Shown here piece after piece: positions 6,234 to 12,541 of a DNA stretch of 13,811 bases (position 1 is its first letter; each line of letters starts with the position of its first letter). Origin of the DNA: SKNW01 sp050485865 (GTDB taxonomy: Bacteria > Gemmatimonadota > Gemmatimonadetes > Longimicrobiales > Gaopeijiaceae); assembly GCA_050485865.1 (NCBI GenBank), contig JBJHCE010000078.1:1-13811 (forward strand), in the 5' to 3' direction. The notes beneath the pieces are model-generated. The model saw only the letters and a program-made list of their open reading frames with translations, was not told the DNA's origin and did no database searches. A program made the position numbers and the translations under genes.

Positions 6234-7792
6234 CCGAGTCCCCCTCCCGCTTCTACCTGACCACCCCGATCTACTACGCCTCGGGGGAGCCCCACATCGG
6301 CCACGCCTACACGACCCTCCTGGCCGATGCCCTGGCGCGCTACCACCGGCAGGCCGGCGACGAGGTCCTCTTCCTCACCGGAACCGACGAGCACGGCCAG
6401 AAGATCCAGGAGGAGGCGAACCGCCGCGGCATGACGCCCCGCGAGCTCTGCGACGCCATGGCCGAGCGCTTCCGCGAGGCGTGGCAGGAGCTCGGCATCT
6501 CCCACGACCGTTTCATCCGCACCACCGAAGACGAGCACAAGGCGGTGGTCCAGGCCTTCGTCCAGCGGCTCCACGACCGGGGACACATCTACGCCGCCGA
6601 GTACGAGGGGTGGTACTCGGTGCACGAGGAGCGCTTCTTCACCGAGAAGGAGCTGGGCCCGGGGCACACCGACCCCATTGCCGGGCGCCCGGTGGAGCGC
6701 ATCCGCGAGAAGAACTGGTTCTTCCGCATGAGCGCCTTCCAGGAGGAGCTCGTCCGGCACATCGAGGGGAACCCGGACTGGATCTACCCCGAATCCCGGC
6801 GCAACGAGGTCCTGGGCTTTCTCCAGAAGCCCCTCGAGGACCTCTCCATTTCCCGTCCGGTGAAGCGCCTCGCCTGGGGCATCCCCCTCCCCTTCGACGA
6901 GGAGCACGTGACCTACGTCTGGGTGGATGCGCTCATCAACTACGTGACCGCCTCCGGGGCCATCCGCCCGGGCGCCGACGACCCGGGGACCGGCTTCGAC
7001 GACCCCCTCGAAGGGGGACGCGTGGGGCGCTCCTGGTGGCCCGCCGACCTTCACCTCATCGGGAAGGACATTCTCACGACCCACGCGGTCTACTGGCCCA
7101 CCCTCCTCCTCGCCGCAGGGCTTCCGCTCCCCACCCGCATCCTCTCGCACGGGTGGTGGGTGGTGGGGGACACGAAGATGTCCAAGTCCCTCGGGAACGT
7201 GGTGAACCCGATGGAGCTCCGGGAGCGCTTCGGGGCCGACGCCCTCCGGTGGTATCTCCTTCGGGAGATGCCGACAGGGCAGGATGCGTCGTACACCCCG
7301 GAACGTTTCCTCGCCCGCTACGACGAGCTCTCGAACACCCTCGGAAACCTCGTGTCCCGGGCCCTCGCGATGATCGGGAAGTACCGGGGCGGCGTCATTC
7401 CCGGGGGCCCGGACGCGGGGCTCGGAGCCGAGGTGGCGGACGCCGTCCGCGCCTACCACGAGGCCATGCGCGGGCTTCGGGTGCACGAGGCCCTCGGGGT
7501 GGCCATGGACCTGGCCCGCGACGCGAACGGCTACGTGGAAACCCGGGAGCCCTGGGCCCAGGCGAAGGACCCGGGGCGGGCGGAGGAACTCGACGAGACC
7601 CTGGCCACCCTGGCCCGGGTACTCGTGGTGCTCGCGGCGCTCCTCGTTCCGGTGATGCCCGACCGGATGAACGAGGTGGCCCGCCGCCTGGGGCTCGACG
7701 CCGCGCCCACGCTGGCGGAGGCCGAAGGGACCCTTCTGGCAGGGGGGCGGGTAACGAAAGGGCTACCCCTCTTTCCGAGGGTCGACCCCTGA
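6230..7792 (+). CDS. metG: Methionyl-tRNA synthetase
   Basis: MetRS charges tRNA-Met with methionine in the cytosol. The 520-residue protein has the class Ia HIGH signature at 22-25 (PHIGHAYTT), the KMSKS loop at 316-320, and typical segments FLTGTDEHGQKI (48-59) and WGIPLPFDEEHVTYVWVDALINYV (216-239). Family comparison shows an unusual zinc-knuckle region. Where the one-knuckle Thermus-type enzymes have Cys, Cys, Cys, His, this protein has S130, E133, D148 and A151, so it probably binds no zinc there, as in mycobacterial-type MetRS. The helical anticodon-binding domain (about 355-480) is present, but the protein ends soon after it, so it lacks the C-terminal tRNA-binding (EMAP/Trbp111-like) extension found in some MetRS. 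Start: GTG at 6230, overlapping the ricT stop by 4 nt. The frame is open further upstream, but that stretch shadows ricT. Confidence 0.97.
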   Translation: MTESPSRFYLTTPIYYASGEPHIGHAYTTLLADALARYHRQAGDEVLFLTGTDEHGQKIQEEANRRGMTPRELCDAMAERFREAWQELGISHDRFIRTTEDEHKAVVQAFVQRLHDRGHIYAAEYEGWYSVHEERFFTEKELGPGHTDPIAGRPVERIREKNWFFRMSAFQEELVRHIEGNPDWIYPESRRNEVLGFLQKPLEDLSISRPVKRLAWGIPLPFDEEHVTYVWVDALINYVTASGAIRPGADDPGTGFDDPLEGGRVGRSWWPADLHLIGKDILTTHAVYWPTLLLAAGLPLPTRILSHGWWVVGDTKMSKSLGNVVNPMELRERFGADALRWYLLREMPTGQDASYTPERFLARYDELSNTLGNLVSRALAMIGKYRGGVIPGGPDAGLGAEVADAVRAYHEAMRGLRVHEALGVAMDLARDANGYVETREPWAQAKDPGRAEELDETLATLARVLVVLAALLVPVMPDRMNEVARRLGLDAAPTLAEAEGTLLAGGRVTKGLPLFPRVDP

Positions 7793-7805
7793 CGCGACGG
7801 GGGTC
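7784..7805 (+). terminator. Possible hairpin at the end of metG
   Basis: GACCCC (7784-7789), overlapping the last codons, can pair with GGGGTC (7800-7805) across a 10-nt loop containing the stop codon. There is no T tract after it, so it is at best a weak or factor-assisted terminator. It lies just before the promoter of the next gene. Confidence 0.25.
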
Positions 7806-7824
7806 GTGACGTGAACCGGAAAGG

Positions 7825-7854
7825 TTGACTTGACCGGCGTCCTTCCGGTAGACT
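7825..7854 (+). promoter_or_regulatory. Sigma-70-type promoter for the M23 peptidase operon
   Basis: TTGACT (7825-7830) and TAGACT (7849-7854) are separated by 18 nt, close to the housekeeping consensus. Transcription would start near 7861, giving a leader of about 60 nt with a small GGTCC-CTTC-GGACC hairpin at 7881-7894. This is the clearest promoter in the window and marks a new transcription unit after metG. Confidence 0.65.
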
Positions 7855-7924
7855 GGTCGGCCTGCATTCCCGGTGCGAGCGGTCCCTTCGGACCCCCCGC
7901 GCCGGCCATACGAACGGATCCTGC

Positions 7925-8854
7925 ATGACCCGAAAGAAGTGGACTCGCCTGCTCGCCATGGACGAGCGGGAGCACCTTTCTTCGATCGCGCGGCACCCCC
8001 GCTTCCGCCGTTTCGCGGCCGGAGGCGTCGGGTTTCTCGGCGTGTCCTTTCTCGTGGTTCTCGGCACCTTCGCCGTCCGCGGAAACCCCGCGGTGAAGGC
8101 CGCCCACCTCGAGCGGGAGAACGCCGTCCTCGCCGCCGAGCTCCTCGCCATGCGCGAACGCGTTTCCGAGCTCCAGGACGTGATGGAGGAGCTCTCCCGA
8201 AAGGACGCGGAGGTTCGCACCATCGCCGGTTTGAGCCCGCTGGACGGGGACGTCCTTCTCGCCGGTGTCGGAGGCCCCGGGTCGCCGACGCTGGACGCCC
8301 ACCCCCTGGTGGCGATCCGCGAGGACCTGGGCGCCGAGGCCTTCGCCGCCCAGTACGACCTCCACGCCCTGGAGCGCAGGGCCCGGATTCTCCGGGAGAG
8401 CCTCATCGAGGCCGCCGACTCCCTCGCGTTGCACCGGGACATCCTCGAGTCCACCCCTTCGATCCTTCCGGTGGACGGGGTCGTGACCTCGCGGTTCTCC
8501 ACGGCCCGCTTCCATCCGATCCACAACCGGGCGCTTCCCCACGAGGGGATCGACGTCTCCGCCCCCACCGGCACCCCCATCGTGGCCCCGGCGCGCGGAC
8601 GGGTCATCGCGGCGAGCCGCCAGTCCGGCTACGGACTGCGGGTGGAGATCGACCACGGGTACGGCATCACCACCCTCTTCGCCCACGCCTCCCGGGTCCT
8701 TGTCCGGGTCGGGCAGGAAGTGGAGCGGGGCGACGTCATTGCCCAGGTGGGCGCCACGGGACTCGCCACCTCGCCGCACCTCCACTACGAGGTCCGGCAG
8801 AACGGGCGCCCGGTCAACCCGATGAACTTCATCCTCTCGGGTCCGGTGCCCTGA
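7925..8854 (+). CDS. Membrane-anchored M23 family metallopeptidase (LytM-type)
   Basis: This 309-residue protein is a predicted peptidoglycan endopeptidase or a LytM-type regulator acting in the periplasm. Residues 1-31 are basic and cytosolic. One transmembrane helix (about 32-51) is followed by a coiled coil (about 57-98) and a second helical stretch (138-175). The M23 beta-barrel covers about 183-305. Zinc ligands are present: H206 and D210 (LPHEGID) and H287 (SPHLHYEV), with the catalytic-type histidines H254 (LFAHAS) and H285. All key residues are therefore intact, so an active enzyme is expected, in contrast to degenerate EnvC-like members. ATG at 7925 has a weak GGA six nt upstream. 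The pseudo-M16 gene begins 43 nt downstream, suggesting an envelope operon. Predicted topology and function follow from family knowledge; the specific cross-link cut is unknown. Confidence 0.92.
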   Translation: MTRKKWTRLLAMDEREHLSSIARHPRFRRFAAGGVGFLGVSFLVVLGTFAVRGNPAVKAAHLERENAVLAAELLAMRERVSELQDVMEELSRKDAEVRTIAGLSPLDGDVLLAGVGGPGSPTLDAHPLVAIREDLGAEAFAAQYDLHALERRARILRESLIEAADSLALHRDILESTPSILPVDGVVTSRFSTARFHPIHNRALPHEGIDVSAPTGTPIVAPARGRVIAASRQSGYGLRVEIDHGYGITTLFAHASRVLVRVGQEVERGDVIAQVGATGLATSPHLHYEVRQNGRPVNPMNFILSGPVP

Positions 8855-8897
8855 CCCGGCTCCCCCGCTTTCCGGCCTTCGGCCACCGGCCCCGACC

Positions 8898-10121
8898 GTG
8901 AGCCCCTTTCCGAGCCTCCTCTCCGCGCTGGCGCTGGCCCTGGTGCTGGGCTCCGGTACGACCGACGGGGAGGGCCCGGCCCCGTTCGACCCCCGGTTCG
9001 AGGCGGACCTGGTGGTACGCCCTCCGGGGGGATCGGAGACCCACCTCTTTGTTCAGCCCGGGCACGGTGTCGTCTCGGTCCGGGTCTTCGTCCCCCTCTC
9101 GGAGGCCCCGGAGGAGGCGGGTGCGGCCCAGCTGATCCGGGCCCTTGCGGAAGACCGGATGCGCTCCATGGCCCGGCGCATCGGGGCGCAGGTCCAGGCG
9201 TGGCGTACACCTGACGGCCTCGCCTACCAGGTTTCCGGTCCGGCCTCCGAGATCGATTTCCTGGTCTGGATCCTGAACGAGGGGCTGCGCTCGCCCGAGG
9301 CGCCCCGGTTCAACGAGGTGCGGCGGGACCAGCTCGCCGAGGTGCTCCGCCGGCAGGAGACCCCCCAGGGGGCGCTCGCCCTCCGCATCCGCGAGCGGGC
9401 CGGAGGGAGCGGGGTTCCGCTTCTCGGCTCCACGGTGTCCCTCGAGCGGATGCACGCCGGGGTCGTCTCCGCGGTCTGGGCCCGCTCCCATTCACGGGAG
9501 CGCACCCGGATCATCGTGGTGGGCGACCTCACCCCCGAGGTTGCCCTCTCGGCCCTCGACGGGCTCGAGCTCCCCGACCGGGCCGCCGAGCCGCACACCC
9601 CTCCCTCCGCGGAGACCGGCCAGCCCCGGTTCTCTCCCGAGATCATACGGCACTGGGTGGCGCAGGCCTGGCCCCTGGACCGGGCCCGCGACCCCCGGGG
9701 ACTCGTGGCGGTGGGGATCCTGGGTGACCAGATCCGGTCCCGGGGCGGCGACTACGAGCTGGGTGCCGAGCTCTGGGAAATCGGCGGACGTTGGACCCTC
9801 GTGGTTTCCGGGGCCGCGTACCCCCGTGCGCAGCAGACCATGCGGAGCCGCCTGGGCGCGCTCCTCGCGGAAGGAGCCGAGGCGGTGAACGACGCTTCGG
9901 TCCGGCATCACGCCGCCCGGGTGCGAGGGGACCTCCTTCTCCAGGCTTCCACCCCCTGGGGGTTCGCCGAGCTCGTGGGGCAGGCCCTGGAGTCGGGACA
10001 GCGCGCCGAGGGGCTCGGCCAGGTCCTCGCCGACCTGGAGTCCATGGGTGCCCCGGAGATGCGGGCCTTCTTCGCAGACCTGCAGGGCCAGACCCCGCTT
10101 CGCGAGGAGATCCGCCCATGA
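8898..10121 (+). CDS. Exported M16 peptidase-like protein lacking the zinc motif (first of pair)
   Basis: This 407-residue protein resembles an M16 (insulinase/processing-peptidase) chain. The N-terminal half has strands like VVSVRVFVPLSEAPEEAG (58-75), TPDGLAYQVSG (104-114) and the helix after it. It closes with RTRIIVVGDLTPEVALSAL (202-220), typical of the end of the first M16 unit. A second unit continues to the C-terminus, with an M16_C-like helical stretch around 335-398. Where the active-site HxxEH should be, the sequence reads Q78-L-I-R-A82, so neither histidine nor the glutamate is present and peptidase activity is unlikely. A hydrophobic N-terminus (5-20) suggests export. The start is GTG 8898, without an obvious ribosome binding site. 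The next gene overlaps it by 4 nt. Family assignment is by fold pattern without a search; it could also be only distantly M16-like. Confidence 0.72.
   Translation: MSPFPSLLSALALALVLGSGTTDGEGPAPFDPRFEADLVVRPPGGSETHLFVQPGHGVVSVRVFVPLSEAPEEAGAAQLIRALAEDRMRSMARRIGAQVQAWRTPDGLAYQVSGPASEIDFLVWILNEGLRSPEAPRFNEVRRDQLAEVLRRQETPQGALALRIRERAGGSGVPLLGSTVSLERMHAGVVSAVWARSHSRERTRIIVVGDLTPEVALSALDGLELPDRAAEPHTPPSAETGQPRFSPEIIRHWVAQAWPLDRARDPRGLVAVGILGDQIRSRGGDYELGAELWEIGGRWTLVVSGAAYPRAQQTMRSRLGALLAEGAEAVNDASVRHHAARVRGDLLLQASTPWGFAELVGQALESGQRAEGLGQVLADLESMGAPEMRAFFADLQGQTPLREEIRP
10104..10109 (+). promoter_or_regulatory. Ribosome binding site for the second M16-like gene
   Basis: GAGGAG lies 8 nt before the ATG at 10118, inside the end of the preceding gene. 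With the ATGA overlap this supports translation coupled to, but also independent of, the upstream gene. Confidence 0.6.
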
Positions 10122-11524
10122 GGCGCACCTTCCCCGACCTTGCCCGCCTCGCCGCGAGCGCCGCCCTCGCGGCAGCGGTCGCAACCCTGGCCCCCGCGGA
10201 CCGGGCCCTGGCCCAGTCACCCGGGCTCGCGCTCCACGAGATCCGCCCGGGGGCCACCGGAGTCGCCGTCTCGGTCCGGTTTCCGGCGGGCCACTTCAGG
10301 GATCCGTCGTCCGCCCCGGGCACCGCCTTCCTCCTCGGGCGGATTCTCCAGGAGGAGGGGGAGCGCCGGGTGGCGCCCTACTCCGGCCGGATCCACGTCG
10401 AGGTCGGCCCCGAGGCGACGCACCTCACCCTGTTCGCCCCCGCCGACGGCTGGCTCCAGGCCTGGCGGGAGGTCGTGGCGCTGGTATCGGACTCCCCCCT
10501 CCCCGAGCCCGTGGTGACGGCGGCGCGGGACCGCCTGCTCGACGAGATCCTCTTCCAGTCGGGGGCCCCGGTCCGCGCCTTCGAACGGGAATGGCGCGTG
10601 CTCCGCTACGAGGGGCTCGTTCCCGGGAGCATCGACGTGGCCCGTGCGCCCGAAGGCACGGTCCAGGGGCTCGGATCCCTCTCGGCGTCGGTCCTCCAGG
10701 CCTTCAGGGCGGAGCACTTCCGCTGGTCGGAGGCCACCGTGGCCATCGTGGGCGATGCCCGCTCCCCGGACGTGGGGACCCTCACCCCCCGGACCCTCCG
10801 GCAGGTGGCGTCGCTCCCCTCCGACACCGTGCGCCTTCCCCCGCCGCCGGCGCCGGACACTGCTGCGCCCCCCGCCGGCCTCGACACCCTCGACGTCGGT
10901 GACCCGGAGCCCCTCCCGCCGGCGCTCCGGCGCATCGCCCTTCCCGCCCCGCCCCTTCGGGTGCCCGAGGGCGGAACCGCCGGGGCCGGCGGCGAAGAAG
11001 CCCGGCGCCTCGTCAACGAGGAGATCACGAGCACCTGGATCGGGGTGGCCTGGCGCCTCCCCGCGGGAACGCCCCACGTGCTCGGCGACTTTCTCGTCCA
11101 CGTGGTCACCGACGCGCTGAACCCCTCCCCCCCGGATCCCGGGCTCTACCGGGCCGACGTCCGCATCGAGGAGGTGGGCGGCACCCCCCTCCTCGTGGTC
11201 GTCGCCACCGTGGACCCGCAGGCGACCTACCCCTGGGAGGAGCGGATCCTCCAGACCCTCGAACGGATCGCCGCGGAGCCACCGCCCGGCGCCTTCTTCG
11301 AGCTGGCCCGGCGCCAGTATCGCGCGTCGAGGCTCCTCGAGTTCGCCGACCCCGCGCTCCGGGCGCGGTGGCTTGCAGCCCGGGGCGCCGCCGGGGGCGA
11401 GGTGCCGAGCATCCCCTCGGAAAGCTGGGCCCTGACCCGGGAGGCGCTCGCCGAGCTCGTGCAGCACCGCGGTCCACCCCGGATCCTCCTCTACGGCCCG
11501 CAGCGGATGATGTCCCCCCCCTGA
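10118..11524 (+). CDS. Exported M16 peptidase-like protein lacking the zinc motif (second of pair)
   Basis: This 468-residue protein has a clear signal peptide (1-32, ending ADRALA before Q33) and an M16-like layout. The first unit runs from about 36 to 213 and ends with ATVAIVGDARSPDVG (206-220). A proline-rich linker follows (about 236-285). A second unit from about 295 contains STWIGVAWRLPAGTPH (305-320), DVRIEEVGGTPLLVVVATV (347-365) and C-terminal helices. At the position of the catalytic HxxEH it has F71-L-L-G-R75, so no zinc site. In M16 systems, inactive subunits often pair with an active one, but here both neighbours are degenerate, so a binding or scaffold role is more likely. The ATG at 10118 has GAGGAG 8 nt upstream and overlaps the previous stop. 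The large open frame upstream of the ATG is a shadow of that gene. Confidence 0.72.
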   Translation: MRRTFPDLARLAASAALAAAVATLAPADRALAQSPGLALHEIRPGATGVAVSVRFPAGHFRDPSSAPGTAFLLGRILQEEGERRVAPYSGRIHVEVGPEATHLTLFAPADGWLQAWREVVALVSDSPLPEPVVTAARDRLLDEILFQSGAPVRAFEREWRVLRYEGLVPGSIDVARAPEGTVQGLGSLSASVLQAFRAEHFRWSEATVAIVGDARSPDVGTLTPRTLRQVASLPSDTVRLPPPPAPDTAAPPAGLDTLDVGDPEPLPPALRRIALPAPPLRVPEGGTAGAGGEEARRLVNEEITSTWIGVAWRLPAGTPHVLGDFLVHVVTDALNPSPPDPGLYRADVRIEEVGGTPLLVVVATVDPQATYPWEERILQTLERIAAEPPPGAFFELARRQYRASRLLEFADPALRARWLAARGAAGGEVPSIPSESWALTREALAELVQHRGPPRILLYGPQRMMSPP

Positions 11525-11525
11525 C

Positions 11526-11545
11526 GGCGCCCGCGCGCCCTTCCT
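11526..11545 (+). terminator. Weak terminator-like hairpin after the M16-like pair
   Basis: GGCGC (11526-11530) pairs with GCGCC (11535-11539) around a 4-nt loop, followed by CTTCCTT. The stem is only 5 bp, so termination is uncertain, but the position just after the stop and before a new promoter is fitting. Confidence 0.35.
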
Positions 11546-11573
11546 TGAATCCGACGCATCCGTGCGCTACCTT
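11545..11573 (+). promoter_or_regulatory. Sigma-70-type promoter for the lipoprotein gene
   Basis: TTGAAT (11545-11550) and TACCTT (11568-11573) are separated by 17 nt. The expected transcript start near 11581 leaves a leader of about 30 nt, with GGAG at 11602-11605, 7 nt before the ATG at 11613. Confidence 0.6.
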
Positions 11574-11612
11574 GGCGCCCTCCCATCCACGATCAACCCC
11601 CGGAGCAACTCC

Positions 11613-12389
11613 ATGAAGCGACCGAACCTGTGGGCCTTCGCCCTGGTCCCCTTCGCCCTGGCCGCCTGCGGCCCGGGGACCGTCGAGGTGAATGCCGAGC
11701 TGGAGTTCTTCAACCCCGAACTGGGCGACTACGAGCCCCGGCCGGTGTCGAACCTGGCGATCCAGCTCGTCCCCTTCGATCGGGACGTGATCTTCGACTC
11801 GCTCACGGCTGCCGCCGCGAGGCCCGAGCCGGGCTTCCCCGCCGAACTCCAGGTCATGCAGGACTCCCTCTTCGCGGCGCAGGAGACCCAGCGCCTCGCC
11901 GAGGCCGAGTGGCTCGCCCTCCGGGAGCGCCTCCAGGACATCCAGCAGGAGATGGCGCAGTTCTCCCAGACCGACGCCCAGTACCGCGTGCTCTTCACCG
12001 AGTTCAACGCCCTCTACGACCGGGTGGCCGCCGCCGAACGCCGGCAGACCGACGCCTTCCGGCGGGTGGAGGAGATCCAGGGGCGGGTGCTCGGCGACCT
12101 GAACCTGGCCCGCATCGCGCAGGAGGAATGGGAGGAGGAGGCCTTCGCCGATTACTTCGACATCCAGGCGCGGCGGTTCCAGGAGCTCCGCCGGGACATC
12201 GTGCACGACACGACGAACGCCCAGGGCGTGGCCACGGTGCGGGTCCCCACCGGTGACTGGTGGGTGCACGCCCGCTACACCCTCCCCACCGAGGAACTTT
12301 ACTGGAACATCCGTGTCAACGTGGAGCGAGGGGATCCGATCCGGGTCTTCCTCTCCCGGGAGAACGCCGAGCCGCGCCGGATCTTCTGA
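11613..12389 (+). CDS. Putative lipoprotein with a long helical/coiled-coil middle
   Basis: I do not recognise this 258-residue protein. A short signal sequence ends in the lipobox LAAC with Cys19 as the lipidation site, so it should sit in a membrane facing the periplasm or surface. Residues 23-62 look beta-rich (VEVNAELEF, LAIQLVPFD). Residues about 76-196 are strongly helical and rich in E, Q, R and A with regular hydrophobic spacing, consistent with a coiled coil. The C-terminal part (198-248: GVATVRVPTGDWWVHARYT and IRVNVERGDPIRVFL, read as two strand-rich blocks) resembles the second half of a transthyretin/carboxypeptidase-regulatory-like beta-sandwich. The whole could be one beta domain interrupted by a coiled coil; this is inference. 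ATG 11613 has GGAG upstream and its own promoter; the upstream in-frame start at 11562 would lie inside that promoter. A 13-bp hairpin follows the gene, suggesting it is monocistronic. Confidence 0.85.
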   Translation: MKRPNLWAFALVPFALAACGPGTVEVNAELEFFNPELGDYEPRPVSNLAIQLVPFDRDVIFDSLTAAAARPEPGFPAELQVMQDSLFAAQETQRLAEAEWLALRERLQDIQQEMAQFSQTDAQYRVLFTEFNALYDRVAAAERRQTDAFRRVEEIQGRVLGDLNLARIAQEEWEEEAFADYFDIQARRFQELRRDIVHDTTNAQGVATVRVPTGDWWVHARYTLPTEELYWNIRVNVERGDPIRVFLSRENAEPRRIF

Positions 12390-12461
12390 TCCCCGCGTCG
12401 GCGGAAGCGGGTCCCCTGGCCCCGTGACCTCCGACGCCCCGGCTCCGCCCGCCGCGGCCTC

Positions 12462-12493
12462 GCGCCCCGGGACCCTCACCGGTCCCGGGGCGC
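12462..12493 (+). terminator. Strong 13-bp hairpin between the lipoprotein and fadJ-like genes
   Basis: GCGCCCCGGGACC (12462-12474) and its exact reverse complement (12481-12493) form a perfect 13-bp stem with a 6-nt loop CTCACC. No T tract follows, so it would be a T-less terminator or a transcript-end stabiliser. It lies 72 nt after the lipoprotein stop and 48 nt before the next ATG. Confidence 0.55.
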
Positions 12494-12541
12494 TCGTGCA
12501 TCTCCCCTGACCCCAGCCCGCCGCCGGTGCCCCGAGACGCC

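Noticed and set aside
9791..10117. Upstream extension of the second M16-like gene
   Set aside because: It shadows the first M16-like gene, while a signal peptide and ribosome binding site support the ATG at 10118.
11106..12479. Minus-strand open frame of 457 codons covering the lipoprotein gene
   Set aside because: The plus-strand gene has promoter, ribosome binding site, lipobox and sensible composition; the antisense frame is compositionally biased.
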